A stretch of 44,474 nucleotides of DNA, taken from the IMG/VR virus record IMGVR_UViG_3300032156_000025, positions 1-44,474 of that record, one strand, 5' to 3'. Numbering within the stretch: position 1 is the stretch's first letter; every line of letters starts with the position of its first letter. Under the pieces are notes generated by a model. The model was not told the DNA's origin. It did no database searches and saw only the letters and a program-made list of their open reading frames with translations. The translations under genes were made by a program, and so were the position numbers. This DNA is from a virus. Positions 14,770 to 23,000 of this stretch are shown in pieces.

Positions 14770-15168
14770 ATGACTGTCGTCCCGATGGAGCGATTCGAGA
14801 CGAAGGACTGTAAGACGCCTGACTGCACCGGCGAGGCAAACACGAAGTACGATCGCGGTCCCTACTCGGGCCTCTGCGACTCCCACATCGAGCAGAAGCG
14901 CAAGGAGATCTCAGCGCAAGCGTCTGAACGTTGGCGCGAGCGAAACGGCGAGTCCGCGGTGAAGCCCGGACTACGAGCGGTGAAACCTGAGGGCCAAGGC
15001 TTCGAGAAGAAGGCAAAGGCGCTCGTCGCTGTCGGCCGCAAGCTCGATCGAGCTGTCGGCTCGTTCAAGCGCAAGCAGGCATCGCTCGAGCCCGCCAAGC
15101 AGGCACTCGACCAGGCGATGCGCGAATGGCGAACCGCCTGCCGCGACCTCGCCGGCGATCAGGTTTGA
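14770..15168 (+). CDS. Small Cys/His and coiled-coil protein in the head operon
   Basis: This 132-residue protein has CKTPDC then LCDSHIE near residues 14-40, a likely single zinc site (C, C, C, H), and a basic helical C-terminus that looks like a coiled coil (KALVAVGRKLDRAV, then QALDQAMREW). AAGGAG at 14758-14763 supports the ATG. It sits between portal and MuF, a position without a fixed function. It could be a minor head or DNA-binding protein. Confidence 0.75.
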   Translation: MTVVPMERFETKDCKTPDCTGEANTKYDRGPYSGLCDSHIEQKRKEISAQASERWRERNGESAVKPGLRAVKPEGQGFEKKAKALVAVGRKLDRAVGSFKRKQASLEPAKQALDQAMREWRTACRDLAGDQV

Positions 15169-15170
15169 TC

Positions 15171-15968
15171 GTGCCCTTCGAGTTCCCTCGACCGCCGACA
15201 GCGGCCGAGCGACGCGTGAACTGGATCGCTCATCACGAGCACATCTACCAGCGCCGCCAGGCTGTCGAGTCCTACGCGACCCCGGCAGTGAGACGCCTCG
15301 CGCTCTCGATTGCCGACGGGCGGCTGATCCCGCACGCGCGCCTCGCCGAGCTGGCGGAGCGCCTGCAGCGCTCTCTCGAGGTCACCGCTGTCTTCGGCTT
15401 CACAGAGGCGCGGCGTGAGATCAAGGCGATGCGGGAGCAGAATGGCGAGCCGCCCCTGCGCGCTACTCTTGCTTTCGCCGTCCCGGACGCCGGGCACCAG
15501 GGCATCGCTGCCCGGCTGGGGATCGATGGGATCCGGAAACTGATCGGCCGCCGAGCGAAGTATTCCGGCGAGCTGATCGGGGCCGCGACGCTCGGAGCCG
15601 CTGAGGCTGCCCGGATGGCAGGCGCAGAGGACATCGTCGTCGCTGAGGCTGCGCTCACCGCAGCCGCTCGAGGTCTGCACCTTCACGTCCTCGAGCTCGT
15701 CGGCGAAACGCTCAACCTCGGAAGGACGGCCGGCGCTCTTTCGTTCGGCAATCCTCCGGAGTACGCGATGCGGTCGGAGATGCTTGACAAGCAGACCTGC
15801 GATGCTTGCACGCGCGTCCACGGCGAGATCGCTATCGTCGATAGCGCCAACTACTACGCGCTTCTGCCGCCCTCGTACTGCTTCGGTGGCGGGCGCTGCC
15901 GCGGGGTTGTGGTCTTCGAGGATCAGATCTCGAACGTTCGGATGCCGGAGATCGAGACCGCAGCGTAG
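15171..15968 (+). CDS. Phage head morphogenesis protein, MuF-like
   Basis: This 265-residue minor head protein is probably injected with or bound to the portal. The diagnostic part is the C-terminal 60 residues: KQTCDACTRVHGE, a spacer, then PPSYCFGGGRCRGVVVF, matching the MuF/SPP1 gp7 motif of paired Cys before a final beta strand. The upstream part is helical and Ala/Arg-rich. Likely starts are GTG 15171 (AGG eight bases upstream) or TTG 15165 overlapping the previous stop; a longer frame from 15126 is less likely. It follows the portal, as in most MuF loci. Confidence 0.85.
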   Translation: MPFEFPRPPTAAERRVNWIAHHEHIYQRRQAVESYATPAVRRLALSIADGRLIPHARLAELAERLQRSLEVTAVFGFTEARREIKAMREQNGEPPLRATLAFAVPDAGHQGIAARLGIDGIRKLIGRRAKYSGELIGAATLGAAEAARMAGAEDIVVAEAALTAAARGLHLHVLELVGETLNLGRTAGALSFGNPPEYAMRSEMLDKQTCDACTRVHGEIAIVDSANYYALLPPSYCFGGGRCRGVVVFEDQISNVRMPEIETAA

Positions 15969-15977
15969 GAGGGGACG

Positions 15978-16238
15978 ATGAGGATCTTCAGACGCCGCAA
16001 GAAGCCAACGAAGCTCACGCTCGGCAAGATCGCGCCGGCGTTGATCGTCTGGGACTCTTGGCAGCCGGTCACGATGTTCGCGATCCTGAACCGCGACACC
16101 TACCCGACGCTGCCGCCGGGCCCGTTCCCGGTTTGCGTCTGCGTCCGCGCCGGCGATCAGAGGGCGCTCGCTCTCTGCGCCGTGCTCCACGCTGTCCTCG
16201 CCGCTCAGCTCGACGGGCGCCAGCCGGTCACGTCATAG
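15978..16238 (+). CDS. Hypothetical protein in the head operon
   Basis: This 86-residue protein has a very basic N-terminus (RIFRRRKKPTK), a middle with aromatic residues and a hydrophobic C-terminal half (VCVCVRAGDQRALALCAVLHAVLAAQL). GGAGGGG immediately upstream supports the ATG. No domain is recognised. Its position between MuF and protease suggests a head assembly role but nothing more. Confidence 0.7.
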   Translation: MRIFRRRKKPTKLTLGKIAPALIVWDSWQPVTMFAILNRDTYPTLPPGPFPVCVCVRAGDQRALALCAVLHAVLAAQLDGRQPVTS

Positions 16239-16250
16239 GAAGGACTCGCC

Positions 16251-17753
16251 ATGCCTCATCTGAAAGAGAGCTTCCCGGTCAGCGCCGACGCCCTCGTCGA
16301 CGGTCGCTCCTGGATCCAGGTCCTACTCACCGCCGAGAAGGCGCGCAACGGTCCCTGGTTTTTCACGATCACAGCCGACGACCTCGCGGGCTACGCTCGC
16401 TCGATCGCCGGCGGGGCGTGGAGGATCCCGATCGACCGCGACCACGGCGGAGATCGCTCGAACCGCGACCTGCGCGACACGCGCGCTGCGGGATGGTTTA
16501 CCGGTCAGTCTCAAGTCCTCGAAGCTGGCGCGATTCGCCCTGACGGGAGCAACGAACCCGCGCCCGGGCCGGAACTCTGGGCGGAGGTCAAGTGGACGCC
16601 GAAGGCGCTCGACGAGATCCGCGACGGCGAGTATCGCTTCATCTCGCCGACCTGGTCATTCGCGCAGAAGGACAACAAGACCGGCCTGATGACGAAGGCG
16701 AAGGAGATCATCGCCGCGACGCTCACGAACCGCCCCTTCTTCGAGATGGCGCCGGTCAAGGCTTCCGAGGAGGAGATCGCGAGTCTCGACTACATAATCG
16801 CGTGCTACGACGAGGAGATATCCGAACAGGTACGAGCGCGCGTCGACGAGGGCGAGTCCGTCCTCGAGGCGTTCGATAACGTACTCGCGGCCGTCTGGAC
16901 AGGCGCCTATATCAACAGCCTGCCCGACTCCGCCTTCCTCTACGTCGAGCCGGGCAAGAAGGATCGCGATAAGAAGACAGTGCCGCGCAGCCTTCGCCAC
17001 TTCCCGGTGCGCGACGACGCCGGCGCGGTCGATCTGCCTCATCTGCGGAACGCGCTCGCGCGGATCCCGCAGTCGAATCTTCCCGACGAAGTCAAACAGT
17101 CGCTGACCCGGAAGGCGAAGCGACTCCTAACCCAGAGCGCATCGAGCGCTCACGATCAAGGAGACGATGACATGGAGCTAAAGGTCATCGCGTCGGCACT
17201 CGGCCTCGCCGAGGACGCCGACGAGCAGGCCGTCACGGAGGCGATCGCCACCGCGAAGGCCGAGAAGGAGCAGCTCGACGCGAAGGTCAAGGAACTCGAG
17301 GCAGCCGCCGCGAGCGACGAGTCCGGCAAGGTCGAGAAGCTCGAACAGCGGCTGAAGGTCGCCGAGGACGCGCTCGAGGCGGCGGATCGGGAGACCGTCC
17401 TCGCCACCGCCGTCCGCGAAGGGCGCATCCCGCCAGCCGCGAAAGAGACGCTCGCCAAGCAGTTCGAGGGGAACCTCGAAGGGCTGAAGGCGACGCTCGA
17501 AGCGATGCCGAAGGGCACCGTCGTACTCGCAGCGCGCGGGGACGACGGCGACGCACCGCCCAACCCCGACACGGAGACGAGCAAGGACGAGATCCTCGCC
17601 GGCGAGGACAAGCCGGTGGACGGTCTCGACCTAGTCGCCCGTGCCGAAAAGATCCTCACCGACGCTGGCAAGGCAAAGGGCCAGTGGAGTGAGAACGAGT
17701 ACGCCTCGGCGCTCTCCCAGGCCGAGCGCGAGTCGAAGAAGGTCGCCGCCTAG
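16251..17753 (+). CDS. Prohead protease fused to scaffold (Mu gpI-like)
   Basis: This 500-residue protein should cut scaffold and capsid N-termini during head maturation. The N-terminal domain (to about residue 170) resembles Mu I protein: IPIDRDHGG, AAGWFTGQ, GPELWAEVKWTPKALDEIRDGEYRFISPTW. A middle segment (about residues 220-300; SLPDSAFLYVEPG, VPRSLRHFPV, LPHLRNALARIPQ) is the extra domain often seen in proteases of thermophile and actinobacterial phages. From residue 308 a Glu/Lys-rich coiled coil follows, the scaffold. An internal ribosome site (AAGGAG, 17158-17163) before Met308 suggests the scaffold is also made alone. Confidence 0.87.
   Translation: MPHLKESFPVSADALVDGRSWIQVLLTAEKARNGPWFFTITADDLAGYARSIAGGAWRIPIDRDHGGDRSNRDLRDTRAAGWFTGQSQVLEAGAIRPDGSNEPAPGPELWAEVKWTPKALDEIRDGEYRFISPTWSFAQKDNKTGLMTKAKEIIAATLTNRPFFEMAPVKASEEEIASLDYIIACYDEEISEQVRARVDEGESVLEAFDNVLAAVWTGAYINSLPDSAFLYVEPGKKDRDKKTVPRSLRHFPVRDDAGAVDLPHLRNALARIPQSNLPDEVKQSLTRKAKRLLTQSASSAHDQGDDDMELKVIASALGLAEDADEQAVTEAIATAKAEKEQLDAKVKELEAAAASDESGKVEKLEQRLKVAEDALEAADRETVLATAVREGRIPPAAKETLAKQFEGNLEGLKATLEAMPKGTVVLAARGDDGDAPPNPDTETSKDEILAGEDKPVDGLDLVARAEKILTDAGKAKGQWSENEYASALSQAERESKKVAA
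17172..17753 (+). CDS. Nested scaffolding protein (internal start)
   Basis: ATG 17172 is in frame within the protease gene and is preceded at eight bases by AAGGAG (17158-17163), a spacing and context like the true starts of neighbouring genes. The product would be 193 residues: a long coiled coil (about 25-85) followed by a flexible acidic part and a basic C-terminal helix, as scaffolds have. This repeats the lambda C/Nu3 design. Confidence 0.7.
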   Translation: MELKVIASALGLAEDADEQAVTEAIATAKAEKEQLDAKVKELEAAAASDESGKVEKLEQRLKVAEDALEAADRETVLATAVREGRIPPAAKETLAKQFEGNLEGLKATLEAMPKGTVVLAARGDDGDAPPNPDTETSKDEILAGEDKPVDGLDLVARAEKILTDAGKAKGQWSENEYASALSQAERESKKVAA

Positions 17754-17771
17754 TCGAGGCGAGCAGCCACC

Positions 17772-17783
17772 AGGAGCCCACCG
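17772..17783 (+). repeat. AGGAGCCCACCG intergenic motif, copy 1 of 5
   Basis: The 12-mer also occurs at 18252-18263 and 19785-19796, with one change near each of 24802 (CGAGCCCACCG at 24803-24813) and 25942-25953 (AGGAGCCCACAG). All five copies lie in gaps between head and tail genes. Only two directly precede a start codon (19797 and 25954), so the motif is not simply a ribosome site everywhere. Confidence 0.8.
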
Positions 17784-17788
17784 CTCAA

Positions 17789-17802
17789 CTCCTACGAAGG
17801 AG
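17789..17802 (+). promoter_or_regulatory. Hairpin over the decoration gene's ribosome site
   Basis: CTCCT-ACGA-AGGAG is a perfect 5-bp stem in which the 3' arm is the Shine-Dalgarno of the gene at 17811. It could limit initiation or be opened by a protein or by an upstream ribosome. Confidence 0.45.
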
Positions 17803-17810
17803 ATGCCATC

Positions 17811-18233
17811 ATGGCGTTTTCGGATACGGGCCTGCTGTCTCTCAAGGCGGCGTCGGCCATCGTCCAGTGGGCGCCCGTCGGACCTCTCGTCGCTGGTTCT
17901 GAACTCGACGAGACGATCATCCGCGCGGGTTCCTGGAACGTGCTCCCGGTCGGGGTCAATACCGCGACCCTCGCGACCTACGGCCTCCCGGCTGCAGTCG
18001 CGATCAAGGGGCAACGTGCTTACGGGATCGCCGCAGCTTCGCTCGGCGCTCTCACCCCGGTTGCCGTCGGCTCGACCAACGGTCGCCTGATCCCGGTCTG
18101 CGCGTCGGGTATCACGACGCACGCCGGATCGGGCGGAGACGTAGCGTCACGCTACGCAGTCGGTATCGCTCTCAAGAGCGCCGTCGACGGGGACTACTTC
18201 CCCATCATCGTCGACCCGCAGCTCGTCCTCTGA
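17811..18233 (+). CDS. Head decoration protein-like
   Basis: This 140-residue protein lies between scaffold and major capsid genes, where decoration or stabilisation proteins (lambda D / HDPD family) are found. It is beta-rich and small, with alternating Val/Ala/Gly strands (AIVQWAPVGPLVAGSELDE, TPVAVGSTNGRLIPVCASG) and no charged helices. The ending FPIIVDPQLVL resembles small capsid stabilisers. A strong AAGGAG precedes the ATG, inside a hairpin. High expression would be expected. The identification rests on position, size and composition. Confidence 0.7.
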   Translation: MAFSDTGLLSLKAASAIVQWAPVGPLVAGSELDETIIRAGSWNVLPVGVNTATLATYGLPAAVAIKGQRAYGIAAASLGALTPVAVGSTNGRLIPVCASGITTHAGSGGDVASRYAVGIALKSAVDGDYFPIIVDPQLVL

Positions 18234-18246
18234 CGGACGCGGGTCG

Positions 18247-18311
18247 CCTCCAGGAGCCCACCGAAGATCTGTAAGAGCGGGGCGAAGGAACGCCTCGCCG
18301 ACACCTGGAGG
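18247..18311 (+). promoter_or_regulatory. Leader of the capsid gene with SD-pairing inverted repeat
   Basis: CCTCCAGG (18247-18254) is the exact reverse complement of CCTGGAGG (18304-18311), whose GGAGG is the ribosome site for the capsid gene at 18317. A second small stem (GGCGA/TCGCC) lies between. If formed, the fold would hide the capsid Shine-Dalgarno. Confidence 0.4.
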
Positions 18312-18316
18312 ACTTC

Positions 18317-19276
18317 ATGCCTTCGCAGACTGTGGGGAACGTCCACGTCAACGGACCCCTCACGAATCTCGCGCGGCTCTACACGCCGCGGGGCTTCATC
18401 GCTGATCGGGTCTGCCCGCAGATCCCGGTCGTGAAGGAGTCCGATGTCTTCTACGTCTTCGATCAGGGGCCGTTCTTCTCGGTCGAAGTCGAAGACCTCG
18501 TCCCGGATAGGGGCAAGCCGCGCAAGGTCGAGTTCTCGCACTCGACCGAGCAGTACCTCTGCCAGAAGCGCGAGCTGGCCTGGGACATCTCCGACCGCGA
18601 GCGGGCGAACGCCGACTCGCAACTCAACCTCGAGCGGAACAAGCAGAACGGAACCCTCGGGCTCCTGCACCTGCGCCGCGAGAAGCGGGTTGCAGCCGCG
18701 CTTCGCAAGGTCGCGAACGGCGGAGGTCTGAACCTCGGCGCGTCCGCAGCCGTCAAGTGGGACGGCGCTGCCGTGACCTACGCCGGCATCGCGGCCGACG
18801 TGATGATCGGGAAGGAAGCGATGCGTCAGGCGATCGGCGCGGTGCCGAACGTCATTGTGATCCCCGCGGCCGTCGCCGCCGGGATGCACAAGTCGCTCCT
18901 CTATCAGGTGCTGCAGTACACCTACGGTGACGCTACAGCGCGCAAGATGATCGAGGAGGCCTTCCCGTCCCTCCCGCCCGTCATGTTCGGGATGGAAGTC
19001 GTCGTCGGCGGCATGATCTACAACTCCGCCGTCGAGGGGCAGACCGCTTCCTACTCCGATGTCTGGGGTGAGGCTGTCCGCCTGCTCTACGTGACGAACG
19101 GGCCGGCGCTCGAGGAACCCTCCTGCGCCTACACGCTCGTCAACCGGCCGCTCCAGACCCGCCAATGGCGGGACGAGGAGGCCGAGGTCGACTCCTACGC
19201 GGTCGGATGGATCATCGACGACCCGAAGGTAGTCGCACCCGACGCCGGGTACGAGATCAACGACTGTCTGACGTGA
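18317..19276 (+). CDS. Major capsid protein
   Basis: This 319-residue protein is the presumed HK97-fold shell subunit. It follows protease/scaffold and decoration genes and has an expected size after N-terminal trimming. Features include an N-terminal arm (LTNLARLYTPRGFIADRVCPQIPV), a mid domain with PNVIVIPAAVAAGMHKSLLYQVLQYTYGD, and a C-terminal beta segment (SYAVGWIIDDPKVVAPDAGYEI) like capsid proteins of Mu-like heads. Ribosome site GGAGG lies at 18307-18311. Its stop overlaps the next gene (GTGA). The exact capsid family is not certain from sequence alone. Confidence 0.87.
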   Translation: MPSQTVGNVHVNGPLTNLARLYTPRGFIADRVCPQIPVVKESDVFYVFDQGPFFSVEVEDLVPDRGKPRKVEFSHSTEQYLCQKRELAWDISDRERANADSQLNLERNKQNGTLGLLHLRREKRVAAALRKVANGGGLNLGASAAVKWDGAAVTYAGIAADVMIGKEAMRQAIGAVPNVIVIPAAVAAGMHKSLLYQVLQYTYGDATARKMIEEAFPSLPPVMFGMEVVVGGMIYNSAVEGQTASYSDVWGEAVRLLYVTNGPALEEPSCAYTLVNRPLQTRQWRDEEAEVDSYAVGWIIDDPKVVAPDAGYEINDCLT

Positions 19277-19629
19277 TCTTGATGAGCGCCAACGCAAACA
19301 AGACCAACAAGGAGCTGATCGCCGAGCTCGAAGCGCTCGGCGTCAGCATCCCGAAGAGGGCGAATAAGGCCACGCTGCTCGAACTCCTGCGAGGGAGCGA
19401 CAGCGGCGCGGCTTCCAGCGACGTCGCTACAACGGCTGCAGCTGAGCCTTCATCGTGCGACCTAATCGGGTCGGACGGTCGGCGGATCCTACGCGGCGTC
19501 TCCGACTCCGGCTGCCGCGATCTTCAGAAGAAGATCCTCTCGTCGACGGGCGAGAAGACGACGATCGTGACAGCGAGTGGGATCCTGATCGGCGCTGCAA
19601 GCGAGCCCGGAGTGGAGGACGGGGACTAA
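19273..19629 (+). CDS. Small HeH/SAP-motif protein after the capsid gene
   Basis: This 118-residue protein has an N-terminal helix-extended loop-helix motif (NKTNKELIAELEALGVSIPK then ANKATLLELL), a fold of SAP/HeH domains that bind DNA or phage proteins. Its C-terminal part is Ser/Ala-rich with an IGSDGRRILRGVSDSGCRDLQ stretch. GTG 19273 overlaps the capsid stop; ATG 19282 is the alternative. In many siphophages a HeH protein lies at this point and may take part in head completion. It is followed by the structured gap 19647-19756. Confidence 0.75.
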   Translation: MILMSANANKTNKELIAELEALGVSIPKRANKATLLELLRGSDSGAASSDVATTAAAEPSSCDLIGSDGRRILRGVSDSGCRDLQKKILSSTGEKTTIVTASGILIGAASEPGVEDGD

Positions 19630-19646
19630 GACCCCCCTGTCCCTAT

Positions 19647-19677
19647 AGGGCGAGGGGACTGCCACACCCCTCGCCCT
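19647..19677 (+). terminator. Strong 11-bp hairpin after the capsid genes
   Basis: AGGGCGAGGGG (19647-19657) pairs perfectly with CCCCTCGCCCT (19667-19677) around nine bases. Only two T follow, so it is not a textbook terminator. It may reduce read-through into the glycosyltransferase region or protect the 3' end of the abundant capsid transcript. Confidence 0.5.
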
Positions 19678-19696
19678 TACCTCCCGGGGGAGGCTC

Positions 19697-19756
19697 GCGA
19701 TGCGGCGTCGCTGGGCGTTCCGCCTGGTGGGCTCCGCGCCCATCGGCCCGCATCGC
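19697..19756 (+). promoter_or_regulatory. Two-tier hairpin in the leader of the glycosyltransferase operon
   Basis: GCGATGCGG (19697-19705) pairs with CCGCATCGC (19748-19756), and inside it TGGGCG pairs with CGCCCA. Together with the preceding hairpins (including CTCCC/GGGAG at 19681-19692) the 167-base gap is largely structured. It ends with AGGAGCCCACCG directly before ATG 19797. Confidence 0.5.
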
Positions 19757-19796
19757 CAGCTTCCTCGCTTCACCCCTACGCAAAAGGAGCCCACCG

Positions 19797-20081
19797 ATGA
19801 CCCCTTGTGGAACCTGCATGGTTGATTCAACTCTTACGACCGATCAGGGCGCATTCTCAGTCCCCGTCGCGAACCGCCTCTGGCGGTTGCCTCTGCCCGC
19901 GAGGTGGATCACCTTGGAGACGTGGGCTGGCAACCCCGCCTACCGTGCCCTCAACGGAGGTTTTGGGAACTGCAACACCGAGTTTGGCGACCGCGAGAGC
20001 GTTTTCATTATCTGCGGCCTTGGTGGTATCGGCTGCAACGTCAACCACGCGGCAATCAAGCGGGCGGGCGAGCAGGCATGA
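19797..20081 (+). CDS. Small Cys/Gly-rich protein coupled to the glycosyltransferase
   Basis: This 94-residue protein begins at an ATG directly after the AGGAGCCCACCG motif. It has CGTC near the N-terminus, aromatic residues in the middle (LWRLPLPARWITLETW) and a Gly/Asn/Cys-rich end (GGFGNCNTE, IICGLGGIGCNVN). It is not a recognised family. Its stop overlaps the start of the 1076-aa glycosyltransferase (ATGA). It could be a capsid-associated protein or the glycan acceptor; that is conjecture from coupling and composition. Confidence 0.65.
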   Translation: MTPCGTCMVDSTLTTDQGAFSVPVANRLWRLPLPARWITLETWAGNPAYRALNGGFGNCNTEFGDRESVFIICGLGGIGCNVNHAAIKRAGEQA

Positions 20082-23000
20082 CCAAGATCGCCGCCTGCCT
20101 CATCGTCAAAGACTCCGCCGAGATCATCTCGAAGTGTCTCGACTCGATCCGCCCGTACGTCGACGAGATCAACATCTACGACACCGGCTCGACCGACGGG
20201 ACGCTAGAGCTGCTGGAGAAGCTGAGCAAGCAGAAGTCACTCCTCTTCCAAGAGGGAGAGATGGTCTGTCCGAGCAAGTACGAGCCGGGCGACCCTGAGG
20301 CGAAACTAGCCGAGGACCAAGTTCTAGTTCCGCTCGCTCCGATCCGAGTCGAGCGCGGAGAGTGGCGAGAAGACTTCGGCTGGGCACGCGAGCAGTCGTT
20401 CGCGATGGTCTCCGACGACGTCGGCTGGTTCCTCTGGCTCGACGACGACGACGTCATCGTAGGAGCCGAGAACCTTCGGCAGATGGTCGCTCTCGCACAG
20501 CCCGACCTCGATGGGTTCGTGATGTTCTACGACTACGCCCGCGACGAGTCCGGGACGTGCGTCTGTCAGCTCTGGCGGGAGCGTCTGCTCCGTCGCTCGT
20601 CGGGCTTCTACTGGAAGAACCCCGTCCACGAGGTACTCGTCCCGCCGGAGGATACGGCGCCGACGATGCAGTTCGTCCCTCCGCAAGTCATCCGCTACAT
20701 TCACGATCGCCCGGCCGAACGCTACGACGCGGGCCGAAACCTCGCGATCCTACTCCGGGAAAAGGAGAAAGCGGAAGCGGAGGGACGCCCTATCGAACCC
20801 CGCACGCTCGCCTATCTCGGCACGGAGCACATGGCGAAGATGAACTGGGGCGAAGCAGCGCTCTACCTGAACGCCTACGTCGAGCGCCCGGACGCGCGCT
20901 GGGGCGACGAGCGAGCACAGGTGCATCACAAGCTCGCGACGTGCCTGCGCTTCCTCGACAACCCGCTCGGCTCGATCGAGGTCGAGATCGCAGCGGTGAA
21001 GGAGCGGCACGACTGGGCCGAGAACTACGTCGGCCTCGCGCAGTCTTACTCAATGCTCGGCAACTGGTCGGCGGCGCTCCACTACGCACAAGAGGCGCAG
21101 AAGTTCGGGATGCCGCAGTCGTCCTTGATCCTCAACCCGCTCGAGTTCTCGCTCGTCCCTCTACTCGTCGAAGCAGAGGCGCTCGCGCAGCTCGGTCAGG
21201 CGGAGGAGGCGCGGCGCGCGATCGCAAAACTCGTCCAGATCTTCCCAGCGTACGAGATGGCGCAGGCGAAGGCGGCAGACCTCGACCGGATGCTTGCCGA
21301 GAACGACATCGTCAACGCCGTGCTCACGCTGAGGGAAGTGCTCGTCCGACACGACGAGAACGCGAAGGCCTGGCAGCTGATGGAGTCCGTCCCCTACCTC
21401 GTCGCCGAGCGCCCGGAGATAGTCATGGCGCGGGCCGAGCAGCGAGAGATGGTCGCTCACCTACGTCAGCCGGAGGAGTACCGGCGCTGGTACGTCGACG
21501 AGCCGAAGGAGTCGACCGTCGCCGACGAACTCGTCGAGAAGGTCGACGAGTGCATCGAGCGCGCGGCGTATCTCGTCGAGGGGCTCGAAGCGCAGGAGAA
21601 GGAGCTCGGCAGGAAGCCTCGCGTCCTCGACCTGGGTTGCAACGACTACTGGCTGGAGTGCTTCCTCTGGAAGCGGCTCGGATTGAAGGCAGACGGGGTC
21701 GAGCTGAACCGCCAGGCGTACGAGAAGGGACTCGAGCGCAAGCGGACGTTCGGCGCTCCCGGGAGGCTCGTCCACGGCGATCTCTACGACGCGCCGAAGT
21801 TCTTCAAGCGCCATCACTACGACGCGGTCATCCTGTTCGAGGTCTTCGAGCACCTACCCGATCCGGAGTCGGCGCTCGAGGTCATGCGCGAGATGCTCGC
21901 TCCCGGAGGGCGGATCTATCTGACGACGCCGAACGGAGCCTTCGAGCGCGGACAAATCGAAGCCTGGGCGAAGGTCGAGCGCAAAGGGCACCTACACGCC
22001 TTCCCCGCCTCAACCTTGATCGAGATGCTGATCGCTCGCGGCGAGATCAAAGACTTTCGCGTTCACGCCGGCGGGAGACTCGCCTACGCCTCCTATACGC
22101 CCGGCAAGCGCAAAGGCAAGGTCATCCTCTACGACGGCCCAGGCTGGGAGGAGTGGAGCCCGGAGTCGGTCAACAAAGGCGGGCTCGGCGGATCCGAGAC
22201 GGCGATGATCTACCTCGCCGTCGGTCTCGCGCAGGCGGGCTACGAAGTGAAGGTCTACGCAGGCGCGGTGCCTGGCTTCTACGCTGGCTCGCTCTGGCGC
22301 CCGGTCGGAGCCTTCGACCCCTCGGAGGAGTGCGACCTGCTCGTCGTCTCTCGTCGCGCGATCATCTTCGACCTCCCGCTTGCGGCGAAACGCAAGGTGC
22401 TCTGGTGTCACGACCACTCGTACCCGGGGCAGCTGACCGAGAAGCGAATCGAGAACATGGACGCGCTAGTCGTCCTCTCGGAGTGGCAACGCGCCCGATT
22501 CGAGCGCCTCTACCCGACGACGAAGGACAAGCTCGTCATCCGCCGGAACGGCATCGCGCTCGAAGCGCTCGGCGAGCCGAAGTTCGCAAAGGCTGACAAG
22601 CCGTGGTCTGAGCGGGAGCCTCGCTGCATCTACTCGTCGAGCGCCGATCGAGGCCTCGACGTCCTGCTCGGGATCTGGCCGATGATTCGGGAGCAGGTTC
22701 CCGAAGCCGAGCTGCATATCTTCTACGGCTGGAAGACCTACGACGCGGTTGCGAAGATCAACCCCGCGCTCTACGCCTACAAGGCGAAGGTGCTCGAGTT
22801 GCTCGAGGCGGCAGGAGGAGAGGCTGGCGGCGTCTTCATGCGAGGGCGACTCGGACAGGCCGAACTCGCGGCGGAGATGCAGGAGGCCCGGGTACTCGCA
22901 TACCCGACCGCCTTCCTCGAGACGAGCTGCATCTCGGCGATGGAAGCGAAGGCTGCTGGCCTGCCGATCGTCACGTCCGACCTCGGCGCGCTCCACGAGA

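Noticed and set aside
13992-14843. 283-codon minus-strand frame in the portal gene
   Set aside because: Antisense shadow of the portal gene with no ribosome site and atypical composition.
20362-22596. 744-codon frame within the glycosyltransferase gene
   Set aside because: Arg/Pro-rich composition and wrong codon bias show it is a +1-frame shadow of the multidomain protein.
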